Shown piece by piece: positions 11,280-21,398 of a stretch of DNA of 64,000 nucleotides. Source of the DNA: Spiroplasma endosymbiont of Cantharis nigra. Its GTDB lineage: Bacteria > Bacillota_I > Bacilli_A > Mycoplasmatales > Mycoplasmataceae. The stretch lies in NCBI RefSeq assembly GCF_964019925.1, contig NZ_OZ026470.1, positions 248,001-312,000 on the forward strand. The letters are read 5' to 3'. How positions within the stretch are numbered: the first letter of the stretch is position 1; every line of letters begins with the position of its first letter. A program made the position numbers and the translations under genes. The notes under the pieces were generated by a model, which ran no database searches, was not told the origin of the DNA, and worked only from the letters and a program-made list of their open reading frames with translations.

Positions 11280-13037
11280 ATGAAAAAAGTCATACCAGGA
11301 ATATGAATAATAAAATATAGTTTTAAATCAATTATAAAAGAGCGCTCTTTTATAATTTTTAATGGACTATATTTATTATTTTCTTTATTGATAGCAATCT
11401 ATTCAGTTTTTCAAAGGAATAATAGTAGTTTCTTACTAATTTTTGATTATTATGTTTTATTAACTATATTTATAATATTATTTATTTTATGTTTACGATT
11501 GGCTCAATATTTTTATGTTGTAAAAAGAGATGATAAGACTTTAAATATAATAGTCACTCAACAATTATCAAGAGCTAAATTATTTAGTTATCAATTTATT
11601 GCATTTATTTTATTAATGTTTTTTAATATATCAATTACATATTTATTGATAAATCTTATTAATATGCTTTTTTTAGTGCAAGTAAATTTCTTTTTATTAA
11701 GAGTTACAACAACTTATTTTGTTTATGCTTTTATAAGCTGTTTATTTTTAATTAATTTTTTTCTACTAATATCTTTATTTGCAAGTATTCAAGTTTCAAC
11801 TATTATAGCAACTTTAATATTGGCAAGTTCCTTTATTAGTAATTTACCTTATACTTTTTTAATCCAAGGTGAAGAAAATAAAAGCATAACTTTTTCTTAT
11901 AAAAATGCAAATACCGTTATGTCTGTCAATGAGATATATGATTCTTATAATCTTAAAAATCATGTTTTAAATAAAAGGATTAAATATTCTAATTTGAGTT
12001 TTGAAATATATAACAATTTTATAGATAATCAATTTGAAACAGATCCAAATTCAATAAATAATAATTTTAGTAATGCTTCTAGCATTGAAAAAAGAATTAA
12101 TTTTTGATTGGATTTGGGAATTATAGAAGAAAAGCAACAGATAGTAGAATTAAGCGAGCCTACAAAAATTATTGCAGTAAATAATAGTTCACAATTATCA
12201 AAATGAAAAGGTGATGAAGTTAATTTAAAGTTTGAATTAAAGTATAGATTCTTAACAGTTGAAGAGTTAGAAAATAAAATTAAAGCAAATTCCTTTAGTA
12301 AAGAAAAAGAACAAATTATTAAAGAGTTTATTGAATTTACAAATTTTATAACAAAAATTAATAATAATTTTCAAGATAAGTTTTATAATTTATTCGATGT
12401 ATTTATTTTTCTTAATGAAAAAGATAATATTGAGAAAAATTATATAAAAAATGTTACCAAACCAGAGGAAGAAAAAATGTTATTAAATGATAAAAACATA
12501 GTAGAAATTTATCAAAGCTATTTCTCATTTTCTGATAATAAATTGAGATTGGAAAGTTCTAAAGTAAGTAATTTAATACAGGAAACATTATTTTTTCCAA
12601 CAATGTTAAGTATTAGAATTTTAGAAAATTATTTTATACGTTATACAAATAATATGGTTATTTTTGAAAATAGCAGTGTAATTAAAAACGAAAATTGAAA
12701 GAAGTATATTAAATCAAGAAATTTATATAATATTTCATTTCAACTTAATTTTATTTCCAATATGTTGCAAAATTATACATATTTTGGTGGGAGAAGCTAT
12801 GATCATATATGATTTGAACCAGAGAGTTCAAGTAAAATATACTTTAATAAGCAAGATAACTTGTTTATTTCTCAGCCATCTTATGTGTTTAAAATTGATT
12901 CAGACTATAAATTAGATTCTCAAACATATAATAATTTCATTGAACCTTATTATTATGTAATTTTTCAAGCTATGATTGCTATTATTAATTATTATGTTGC
13001 AAAAAATAAATTTAGAAAGTTAGATTTAACAGGGTAA
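11280..13037 (+). CDS. Membrane protein (permease-like), unit 3
   Basis: 585 residues, intact despite loss of the lipoprotein in front. It has the same helix layout as units 1 and 2, with scattered substitutions (FIAF for FMAF, ANTVMSV for ANTAMSV). The start codon is 17 bases after the remnant's stop and carries the same GGAG site. Retention of an open frame argues that the membrane protein/ATPase pair works without its own lipoprotein, perhaps with those of units 1 and 2. Confidence 0.75.
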
Positions 13038-13040
13038 AAT

Positions 13041-13958
13041 ATGGAAGAAATAATAAAATTTGAAAATTATATAAAAAAATTTAAAAAGAAAGCTATTGGT
13101 CCTTTGAATTGTTCAATTCAAAAAGGAAGAATAACAGCTTTGCTTGGAAGTAGTGGTAGTGGTAAAACTGTTGTAATCAATTCATTATTAGGAATAATTA
13201 AGGAATTTAAAGGAGATATTAAAATTGAAAATATCTCTAGAAAAAAGGGCAAATACTTTTTGGTAAATAATAAAATAGGCTATTATACTCAAATGGATTT
13301 TTCATTATATGTTGTAAGTGCCTATAAATTTTTATTGGATATGTGTATAATGATGGGTCTAACTAAAGATATTTCAAAAAAAAGAATTGAATATTGAATG
13401 AAATATTTTGATATTTGAGAGTCAAGAAATAAGCCAATTAGAAGTTTTTCATGAGGAATGAAAAATAGAATGAACTTAATATTGTGTTTTATTAAAGAGC
13501 CAGAAATTATTATTCTTGATGAGCCTGGAGCTAATTTAGATTCGTATTGAAGAAATAAAATTAAAACATTATTGATGGAAGCTAAAATAGATGGCAAAAC
13601 AATAATAGTTACTGTTCACAATATTGATGAAATAGCAGATATTATTGATGATTTCATAATTATTGATAATGGGAAAAACATTTTTAATGGTTCAGCCGAA
13701 AAATTAAATGTTTATTCAAAATATAAAGTATATATAAGTGAACAATTTGAAGTACAAAACTTTAGAAATTTCTTATCAAATAATAATATTAAATGTTTTA
13801 AATATGATGATATTGAAAATTCTTTAGTGGTTGCAATTGAGAATTTTAAGCAATTAAATTTCTTATTTTTATATTTGATTAAAAATAATTTGCCCTTAAA
13901 AAACTTGCTTAAATTGCCCATTAACATGGAAGCTATTTATAAAGCTTTGGAAAATTAA
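13041..13958 (+). CDS. ABC transporter ATPase, unit 3
   Basis: 305 residues with intact Walker A, signature, Walker B and H-loop. It begins MEEIIKF instead of MEQIIKF and has MEAKIDGK where the others have MDAKKDGK. It closes the array; the region behind it carries the same TATTGATTATAT sequence found after the other two ATPases. Confidence 0.88.
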
Positions 13959-14049
13959 GTTTGTATTTAAATTTAATTAGATAAGTATTGATTATATTGA
14001 CCAAAGTACACTTATTTGCTAATATAAGTGAATAAGGGAGACAGATATT

Positions 14050-14535
14050 ATGATATTAACATCAGCTTCAAAATTACTGGCAAATGATATTCTTGGCTGA
14101 GTTGGTTTTGCAACAAGTTTTTCAATGCTATTGCCTCAAGTGATTAAGGTATGCGTGACTAAAAATACAAAAGCTCTATCTCCAATTATGTTCTTTTTAA
14201 CTTTTCTAAATGCTTGTATTTGAACTAGTTATGCATTTATTAAAGATCCTGTTGACTTACAAGTAGGTTGCGCTAATTTATCTGCAATGGTAGCTTCACT
14301 CTTCATATTGTCCTTTATTATTTCAAATAAAGTAAAAGATAAAATGACCTTGAATAGACTTAAAAAAGATAAAAAGACAAATGAAAATTTGGAAGAGATG
14401 TCAGCTATGAAAATAAAAAATGAAAATGAATTACTAAGTGAAGAGATAATTAATATGCAAGAGAAAATTGAAAAACTTCAAGAAAATGTTGAAATACTTG
14501 AAGATCAAGTTGAAGAATTGGAAGAAAAAGTTTAA
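14050..14535 (+). CDS. SemiSWEET-type sugar transporter with coiled-coil tail
   Basis: 161 residues with TGA as Trp. Residues ~10-95 form three hydrophobic segments with the PQ-loop hallmark (SMLLPQVIKV) and a WTSYAF second motif. This matches a SemiSWEET half-transporter, which dimerises to move small sugars down their gradient. The usual family length is about 85-95 residues. Here a charged tail of ~65 residues follows, with heptad-like Leu/Ile/Val spacing (EKIEKLQENVEILEDQVEEL), a probable cytoplasmic coiled coil that may fix the dimer. The start is preceded by AAGGGAG. It is separate from the ABC array. Confidence 0.82.
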
Positions 14536-14650
14536 TTATTATATATTAATAATACATTTTTTTTTTTTTTTTATCAAAAAATAAAATTAATTTTTTTGAT
14601 AAAAATATTTTTATGTTATAACCCACAAAAACAAAGTCCTTAAAGTAAAT

Positions 14651-14656
14651 TATAAT
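14651..14656 (+). promoter_or_regulatory. Probable -10 box of the spiralin-like gene
   Basis: TATAAT about 58 bases before the start codon. No convincing -35 box is seen. The ribosome-binding site is GGAGGAAT directly before the ATG at 14714. The 16-T run at 14557-14572 is too far upstream to be part of this promoter. Confidence 0.4.
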
Positions 14657-14713
14657 AATAGTAGCTTGAAATGTGTGTGGGGTGCTTTCAAAAAAAGTAT
14701 GGAGGAATAAAAA

Positions 14714-15388
14714 ATGAAAAAATTATTAAGTTTATTAGGAGCAGCTGGTTTAGTTGCTACAACAAGTGCAACAGTTGTTGCATGTGGTGGAGAAAAAGTA
14801 GTAGATAAATCTCTAGAAATTTCAAAACTTGAAGCAAAAACTATAACAATTAATGTTGGTACAAAAACTGATAAAGCAGTTGTTAAATCAGTATCTGATG
14901 CAAAAGATAAATCAATTTTAACAGTAGCTGCTGGTGAAGTTGCTGATAATGGTGATGTAGTAATTACTGTAACACCATCTGAATTACCAACTGAAAAAGA
15001 TGTTAAAGAAGTTTTAACAGTTACATATGGTGTTGAAAAAGATGGAAAACAAGAAGTTTTAACAACAACAAAAATTAACGTTACTGTTAAAAAAGAGGAA
15101 GCTACAGTTCCTACATTAGTAAAAATTGAAACTCATGTAACAGTTAATGAATTAAAAATTACTGAAGTTAAAACTGCAGAAGCTTACTTAACAGATGTTA
15201 AAGGAAAAAATGCTAAATTAGAAGTTGCAGAAGTAACAGCTACATTAACAAAAGCTCCTAAAGCAGCTGTTGAAGCTGAGGGAGAAAACCCAGTTGTACC
15301 AGCAGTAAATGGTGAATTAACAATTACAGTTAATGAAGGTTCAAAAGTTTATGAACAAGGGTCAATTAAAATCGCTTTAAACTGATAA
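14714..15388 (+). CDS. Spiralin-like lipoprotein
   Basis: 224 residues, ending in a TGA-encoded Trp before TAA. Signal peptide MKKLLSLLGAAG and lipobox VVAC. The mature part has a ~90-residue beta-rich module (ITINVGTKTDKAVVKSVS, then GDVVITVTPSELP and TTTKINVTVKK) followed by a Thr/Val/Ala-rich region. Size, Cys use and composition match spiralin, the abundant amphiphilic surface lipoprotein of spiroplasmas. The first module is shared with the two repeat-bearing genes downstream. Likely the constitutive surface coat member of this cluster. Confidence 0.72.
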
Positions 15389-15417
15389 TCAATTTTAAAT
15401 TAATACTTAGATTTTTA

Positions 15418-15449
15418 TAAAGAGATTCTTTAATTAGAGTCTTTTTTTT
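15418..15449 (+). terminator. Terminator of the spiralin-like gene
   Basis: An imperfect stem (AAAGAGATTCT against AGAGTCTTT) is followed by a run of T about 30 bases after the stop codon. Confidence 0.6.
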
Positions 15450-15618
15450 ATTTTTATAAATTAAACTCAAAAAAGTTGCAAAGTTAATAATATCTACTAA
15501 TTGAAAATAAAATTATTTTTCAGTGTTGTAATTTTTAAGTCACAAATTAGTTATAATAGAACTAGACTTGAGTGAGAAACAAGGTACTTTTATTATAAAA
15601 ATAATAAAAGGAGAAAGA

Positions 15619-17064
15619 ATGAAAAAATTATTAGGATTATTAGGAGCAGCTGGTTTAGTTGCTACAACAAGTGCAACTGTTGTTGCATGTGGTAAAGAAG
15701 ATGATGGGGAGAAAATTGAAAGCTTAGAGTTTTCAAATCTTGAGCCTAAAAAAATAACAATAAATTTAGGGAAAAAAACTGATAAAGCAGTTGTTAAATC
15801 AGTATCAAATGTAAAAGAATCAATTTTAACAGTTACTTTTGGTGAGGTTGGTGATAATGGTGATGTAGTAGTTACTATAACACCATCTAAATTACCAAAA
15901 GATAAAGATGTTAAAGAAACTATAACAATTACATATGGTATTGAAGTTGAAGGGAAACAAAATGTTTTATCAACAAAAAAAATTAATGTTACTGTTAAAA
16001 AAGATACTTCAGTAGAAGTTAAAGAAGTTTTAACAAATGAAGTTCAAAGCATTTTAGATGCAGCAGTAAAAGAAAAAGAATTTAGTACTAAACAAGAAGC
16101 TGTTAATGTTGTTAAAGCTGCTCAATTAGGAGAAGGTTTACAACTTGATGGTGAACCTACGACTAAGGGTGACACAGGTGATGTAACTGTTAATGTTGTT
16201 GTGAAAGCAAAAGATGGTTACAAAATTAAAGATGGAGAAGAAACTAAATTCTCTGTTATTGCAAAAGTTACTGGAGTTATAAAAGAAGTTTCAACAAGTG
16301 GTGTAAAAGCTGCATTAGAAGCAACCACAAGTGGAAAAGAATTTGACAATAAACAACAAGCTATTGATGCTGTTAAAAAAACTCAATTGGCAGAAGGTTT
16401 AGAGTTTGATGGTGATCCTACAAGTGAAGGTGAAACTGAAAATATAACAATTAATGTTGTTGTGAAAGCAACAGAGGGTTATAAAATTAAAGATGGAGAA
16501 GAAACTGAATTCTCTGTTAATGCAAAAATTAAAATCCCTTTAAAAGAAGTTTCAACAAGTGGTGTAAAAGCTGCATTAGATGCAACTACAAGTGGAGGAG
16601 AATTTGATAATAAACAAGCTGCTATTGATGCTGTAAAAGCAGCTAAATTAGCAGAAGGTTTACAAATTGATGGTGAACCTACAAGTGAAGGTGAAACTGA
16701 AGATATAACTATTAATGTTGTTGTGAAAGCAACAGAAGGTTATGTTATTAAAACTGGAGAAGAAACTAAATTCTCTGTTAATGCAAAAATTAAAGTGCCT
16801 TTAATTGAAGTTTCAACAAGTGGTGTTCAAAGTGCATTAGAATTAACTACAAGTGGAAAAGAATTTGGTAGTAAACAAGAAGCTATTGATGCTGTAAAAG
16901 TAGCTCAATTGGCAGAAGGTTTAGAAATTGATGGTGAACCTACAAGTGAAGGTGAAACTGAAGATATAACTATTAAAGTTGTTGTAAAAGCAAAAGATGG
17001 TTATGTTATTAAAACTGGAGAAGAAACTACTTTCTCAGTCGTTGCTAAAATTAAATCAGCTTAG
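15619..17064 (+). CDS. Spiralin-repeat lipoprotein with four 87-residue repeats
   Basis: 481 residues; start at the ATG after AAAGGAGA. Lipobox TVVAC, then the same ~90-residue module as the gene at 14714, then four repeats of exactly 261 bp beginning at 16024, 16285, 16546 and 16807. The unit runs from EVSTSGVxxALE through EGLxxDGEPTSEGETE to EETxFSVNAKIK. Its pattern resembles the C-terminal half of spiralin. The first repeat is the most diverged and the last ends in IKSA. Surface location is inferred. A stretched array of identical folds is typical of variable mycoplasma surface proteins. Confidence 0.82.
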   Translation: MKKLLGLLGAAGLVATTSATVVACGKEDDGEKIESLEFSNLEPKKITINLGKKTDKAVVKSVSNVKESILTVTFGEVGDNGDVVVTITPSKLPKDKDVKETITITYGIEVEGKQNVLSTKKINVTVKKDTSVEVKEVLTNEVQSILDAAVKEKEFSTKQEAVNVVKAAQLGEGLQLDGEPTTKGDTGDVTVNVVVKAKDGYKIKDGEETKFSVIAKVTGVIKEVSTSGVKAALEATTSGKEFDNKQQAIDAVKKTQLAEGLEFDGDPTSEGETENITINVVVKATEGYKIKDGEETEFSVNAKIKIPLKEVSTSGVKAALDATTSGGEFDNKQAAIDAVKAAKLAEGLQIDGEPTSEGETEDITINVVVKATEGYVIKTGEETKFSVNAKIKVPLIEVSTSGVQSALELTTSGKEFGSKQEAIDAVKVAQLAEGLEIDGEPTSEGETEDITIKVVVKAKDGYVIKTGEETTFSVVAKIKSA

Positions 17065-17099
17065 TTATACTAAATAAATATCAAAAAAAAGATTCCTTT

Positions 17100-18250
17100 A
17101 AGAATCTCTGAATATAATTCTCTAAGTATACAAATGATAAATAAAACATTTATTATTAATTTATACAAGGAGAATTTTTTATGTCAAGAACAGTTGGAAG
17201 TAAATCTACTCATCTAGACCCAAAAATTAAATTAGAAATAGTTAAAAAACATTATGAAAAAGGAGTAAATTATAGATTGCTAATAGCAGAATATCCATAT
17301 TCATATTCTGCTATTAGAAAGTAATGTGTTGATTATGAAATATTTGGTAGGAATTTATTAATTTCTAACACAGGTAAGCATAAAAATCATGTGGGGAATA
17401 ATGTAATTAAAGATCCAATATTGTGAGAGAACTTTTTACTTAAAAAAACAAGTAAAGGAAACTGAGTTAGAAAATGAAGTTTTAAAAAAGCTATGTGAAC
17501 TGATGTGCAAGTAAACACAAAAATTATAGTATATAAAAAGTATTTTGATATTTGAAAGTTAAAAAGTAGATTTACTATCATTTCATTATGCAAGAGATTT
17601 AATGTAACTAGAAGATCATATTATTTCTGAGTTAAAAATAATAAGCCTATTTTTAAGTATAAAGAGAATCTGGAATTTAATCGATTAGTATTAGAAGCGT
17701 ATAAGGCAGAAAAAGGTAAATATGGTTATCCACGCCTTACTCCTTTAATGGTTCATTTATATATTTGAGTATAATTAAAGATGTTTACTCAGTTTTTATT
17801 GTTTGTCATCAAGTTCCAATGAAAAATCATAATAAAATATATCAAGATACATAAAGAGAAGTAATCTCATATAAAAAGGAATTTGGTATAATAATAATTA
17901 ATTCTAATAATGGGTATCAATATACTTCAAATTGAGTAAGGCAATTTTGCAAAAAAAGAAAAAGAAAAAAATATTTTTATCAAGACCATGTAACTCAGTA
18001 GATAACGCTGTATGTTAAAAATTTTTTCACAAATTAAACTTGAGAGTCCCTAAACTTTAAAACAAACTGTTTTCATTGAGTTAAAAAGATAGATTGAAAA
18101 GTACAATGATTATTACAATTACTTAAGATTATCATTAAAAAATAAAGGAACATCCTTTGAAGAAGATTATAAGTCAGAAATAAAAAGACCAACAAATAAT
18201 GATTTGTTGGAAAGTAAAATTTTCAATAAATTGTTTGGTATACTTGACTA
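17100..18250 (+). pseudogene. Decayed IS3-type insertion sequence
   Basis: A start at 17181 after AAGGAGAA opens a small OrfA-like helix-turn-helix (MSRTVGSKSTHLDPKIKLEI), which stops early. The rest carries IS3 OrfB fragments in shifting frames, including a YRLSLKNKGTSFEEDYKS block near the end, with many stops. Its left ~140 bases recur in inverted orientation at 18440-18575. It separates two spiralin-repeat genes and has cut into the terminator of the first, whose hairpin lost its T tail. No intact ends were found. Confidence 0.7.
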
Positions 18251-18261
18251 ATTATATTTAT

Positions 18262-19018
18262 GCATGTAAAAATAAGTGTTTTGTTTTAACTCCACAATAT
18301 AAATATTTTTAAATTACACACCATCAACTCCAATCTTTTCTAAATATTTATTAGAACTATATTCTCCTTTTATAAGAACTAATGAGATATATTTCTTATG
18401 AGTACTTATTTCTATTCTTGTTTTTGATTTAACAGAAGTTATTTCTAATTTAATTTCTTGGTCTGCATGAACAAATTTACTTCCAACTGTTCTTGAAATA
18501 AAATTTTTTCTTGTATACAAAATAATAAATGTTTTATTTATCATTTTGTATACTTAGAGAATTATATTCATATTTTTACCTGCATATGGCTTTTGCTCTA
18601 ATGAAATTAGTTCATATTAAGTTTGTAACTCAATATAATAGTAACTTTTGAGATGTTAGAAGACTTAATAAGAAAAATGGATTTAGTTAGAATAGAGAAA
18701 TTATTATGCATAGTGATTTAGGTTCTGCATTTACAAGTAAAGAAACAGAAACATTTTGTATGCAACATAATATAATTAGATCAAATTCGGCTTCAGGATT
18801 TAAAGGAAATCAATTTGTAGAGCAAAGCCTTAGATAAGTCAAAAAATATTTTTATTTAATATTTGGTAATAAATTTAATAATGATCAGCATTTTGGAAGT
18901 AATATATATAAATTTGTTAAAATTTTTAATAATACAAATATGATCTTAAAAAATGAATGTACACCAAACAAAATGATTCAAAATTTTAGGAAATAATGTT
19001 ACTTAGCTCCCCAATACC
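18262..19018. mobile_element. Second IS remnant with an internal inverted segment
   Basis: Positions 18571-19018 on the plus strand match the right half of the IS at 62406-63849, including HSDLGSAFTSKE of the transposase and a right end with CCCCAATACC. Positions 18262-18570 match the preceding part of that same IS, but on the minus strand, fused to the OrfA-like SRTVGSK sequence. An inversion inside the remnant explains this. Its right end lies 40 bases from the poly-T promoter at 19059. Confidence 0.7.
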
Positions 19019-19058
19019 CAATATCATATTAACAAAGTTATATTTTTCAAAAAAGCAG

Positions 19059-19088
19059 TTGCTTTTTTTTTTTTTTTTTAAATATACT
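19059..19088 (+). promoter_or_regulatory. Poly-T spacer promoter of the seven-repeat lipoprotein
   Basis: TTGCTT at 19059-19064, a run of 17 T at 19063-19079 and TATACT at 19083-19088 (spacer 18). From the T run to the start codon it matches the promoter of the unrelated lipoprotein at 6400, so the cassette has been copied between lipoprotein families. Confidence 0.6.
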
Positions 19089-19118
19089 AAAAATAGTTTT
19101 ATGAAAAGGAGAAATAAA

Positions 19119-21347
19119 ATGAAGAAATTATTAGGATTATTAGGAGCAGCTGGTTTAGTTGCTACAACAAGTGCAACTGTTGTTGCATGTGGTAAAGAAG
19201 ATGATGGAGAAAAAATTGAAAGCTTAGAGTTTTCAAATCTTGAATCTAAAAAAATAACAATAAATTTAGGTAAAAAAACTGATAAAGCAGTTGTTAAATC
19301 AGTATCAAATGTAAAAGAATCAATTTTAACAGTTACTTTTGGTGAGGTTGGTGATAATGGTGATGTAGTAGTTACTATAACACCATCTAAATTACCAAAA
19401 GATAAAGATGTTAAAGAAACTATAACAATTACATATGGTGTTGAAGTTGAAGGGAAGCAAAATGTTTTATCAACAAAAAAAATTAATGTTACTGTTAAAA
19501 AAGATACTTCAGTAGAGGTTAAAGAAGTTTTAACAAATGAAGTTCAAAGCATTTTAGATGCAACAGTAAAAGAAAAAGAATTTAGTACTAAACAAGAAGC
19601 TGTTAATGTTGTTAAAGCTGCTCAATTAGGAGAAGGATTACAACTTGATGGTGAACCTACTACTAAGGGTGACACAGATGATGTAACTGTTAATGTCGTT
19701 GTTAAAGCAAAAGATGGTTACAAAATTAAAGACGGAGAAGAAACTAAATTCTCTGTTATTGCAAAAGTTACTGGAGTTATAAAAGAAGTTTCAACAAGTG
19801 GTGTAAAAGCTGCATTAGAAGCAACCACAAGTGGAAAAGAATTTGAAACTAAACAAGAAGCTATTGATGCTGTAAAAGCAGTTAAATTAGCAGAAGGTTT
19901 ACAAATTGATGGTGAACCTACAAGTGAAGGTGAAACTGAAAATATAACAATTAATGTTGTTGTGAAAGCAAAAGAAGGTTATAAAATTAAAGATGGAGAA
20001 GAAACTGAATTCTCTGTTAATGCAAAAATTAAAATTCCTTTAAAAGAAGTTTCAACAAGTGGTGTAAAAGCTGCATTAGATGCAACTACAAGTGGGAAAG
20101 AATTTGATAATAAACAACAAGCTATTGAAGCTGTAAAAGCAGTTAAATTAGCAGAAGGTTTAGAACTTGTTGGTGATCCTACAACTAAAGGTGAAACTGA
20201 AGATATAACAATTGATGTTGTTGTGAAAGCAAAAGAAGGTTATAAAATTAAAGATGGAGAAGAAACTGAATTCTCTGTTAATGCAAAAATTAAAATCCCT
20301 TTAAAAGAAGTTTCAACAAGTGGTGTTCAAAGTGCATTAGAAGCAACCACAAGTGGAAAAGAATTTGACAATAAGCAAAAAGCTATTGAAGCTGTAAAAA
20401 ATGCTCAATTAGTAGAAGGTTTAGAAGTTGTTGGTGATCCTACAACTAAAGGTGAAACTGAAGATATAACAATTGATGTTGTTGTGAAAGCAAAAGAAGG
20501 TTATAAAATTAAAGATGGAGAAGAAACTGAATTCTCTGTTAATGCAAAAATTAAAATCCCTTTAAAAGAAGTTTCAACAAGTGGTGTTCAAAGTGCATTA
20601 GAAGCAACCACAAGTGGAAAAGAATTTGACAATAAGCAAAAAGCTATTGAAGCTGTAAAAAATGCTCAATTAGTAGAAGGTTTAGAAGTTGTTGGTGATC
20701 CTACAACTAAAGGTGAAACTGAAGATATAACAATTGATGTTGTTGTGAAAGCAAAAGAAGGTTATAAAATTAAAGATGGAGAAGAAACTGAATTCTCTGT
20801 TAATGCAAAAATTAAAATCCCTTTAAAAGAAGTTTCAACAAGTGGTGTTCAAAGTGCATTAGAAGCAACCACAAGTGGAAAAGAATTTGACAATAAACAA
20901 AAAGCTATTGAAGCTGTAAAAAATGCTCAATTAGTAGAAGGTTTAGAATTCGATGGTGAACCTACAAGTGAAGGTGAAACTGAAAATATAACAATTAATG
21001 TTGTTGTGAAAGCAACAGAAGGTTATGCTATTAAGACTGGAGAAGAAACTGAATTCTCTGTTAGTGCAAAAATTAAAATTCCTTTAAAAGAAGTTTCAAC
21101 AAGTGGTGTTCAAAGTGCATTAGAATTAGCTACAAGTGGAAAAGAATTTGATAATAAACAACAAGCTATTGAAGCTGTAAAAAATGCTCAATTAGTAGAA
21201 GGTTTAGAACTTGTTGGTGAACCTACAAGTGAAGGTGAAACTGAAGATATAACTATTAAAGTTGTTGTGAAAGCAAAAGATGGTTATGTTATTATGACTG
21301 GAGAAGAAACTACTTTCTCAGTTGCTGCTAAAATTAAATCAGCTTAG
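19119..21347 (+). CDS. Spiralin-repeat lipoprotein with seven 87-residue repeats
   Basis: 742 residues, paralogue of 15619-17064; the first ~135 codons are nearly identical. The start is the ATG after AAAAGGAGA; an in-frame upstream ATG would translate the T-tract promoter. Seven 261-bp repeats begin at 19524, 19785, 20046, 20307, 20568, 20829 and 21090. The repeats at 20307 and 20568 appear identical at the DNA level, a recent duplication. The final repeat again ends IKSA. Repeat-number change would alter length without breaking the frame, and the promoter adds a second way to vary. Confidence 0.85.
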   Translation: MKKLLGLLGAAGLVATTSATVVACGKEDDGEKIESLEFSNLESKKITINLGKKTDKAVVKSVSNVKESILTVTFGEVGDNGDVVVTITPSKLPKDKDVKETITITYGVEVEGKQNVLSTKKINVTVKKDTSVEVKEVLTNEVQSILDATVKEKEFSTKQEAVNVVKAAQLGEGLQLDGEPTTKGDTDDVTVNVVVKAKDGYKIKDGEETKFSVIAKVTGVIKEVSTSGVKAALEATTSGKEFETKQEAIDAVKAVKLAEGLQIDGEPTSEGETENITINVVVKAKEGYKIKDGEETEFSVNAKIKIPLKEVSTSGVKAALDATTSGKEFDNKQQAIEAVKAVKLAEGLELVGDPTTKGETEDITIDVVVKAKEGYKIKDGEETEFSVNAKIKIPLKEVSTSGVQSALEATTSGKEFDNKQKAIEAVKNAQLVEGLEVVGDPTTKGETEDITIDVVVKAKEGYKIKDGEETEFSVNAKIKIPLKEVSTSGVQSALEATTSGKEFDNKQKAIEAVKNAQLVEGLEVVGDPTTKGETEDITIDVVVKAKEGYKIKDGEETEFSVNAKIKIPLKEVSTSGVQSALEATTSGKEFDNKQKAIEAVKNAQLVEGLEFDGEPTSEGETENITINVVVKATEGYAIKTGEETEFSVSAKIKIPLKEVSTSGVQSALELATSGKEFDNKQQAIEAVKNAQLVEGLELVGEPTSEGETEDITIKVVVKAKDGYVIMTGEETTFSVAAKIKSA

Positions 21348-21366
21348 TATACTAAATAAATATCAA

Positions 21367-21398
21367 AAAAAAGATTCCTTTAAGAATCTTTTTATTTT
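21367..21398. terminator. Bidirectional terminator between convergent genes
   Basis: AAAAAGATTC, a CTTTAA loop, GAATCTTTTT and further T. The preceding A run gives a U tract on the other strand too, so it can end both the lipoprotein transcript and the minus-strand nuclease, whose TAA lies at its right edge. The same stem after the four-repeat paralogue (around 17085) lost its T tail to IS material. Confidence 0.75.

Larger units (their letters stand above)
1671..13985 (+). repeat. Tandem array of three lipoprotein/permease/ATPase units
   Basis: Three direct units of about 4.65, 4.65 and 3.0 kb run head to tail, at roughly 1671-6300, 6340-10970 and 11005-13985. Each carries a promoter region, a lipoprotein gene, a 585-codon membrane protein and a 305-codon ABC ATPase, and the sequence just after each ATPase (around TATTGATTATAT) is conserved. 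Unit 3 has lost about 1.6 kb of its lipoprotein. Membrane protein and ATPase are almost identical between units while the lipoproteins differ at many codons. Confidence 0.9.

Noticed and set aside
18314-18544. Minus-strand 76-codon frame as an independent gene
   Set aside because: It is a chimera of two IS fragments created by an inversion, not a designed gene.
18996-19118. Upstream start of the seven-repeat lipoprotein
   Set aside because: It would cover IS remnant and promoter; MKKLLGLLG at 19119 is the signal peptide start.
15619-21347. CRISPR-like array because of regular 261-bp repeats
   Set aside because: The repeats are contiguous coding sequence without spacers and encode lipoprotein domains.
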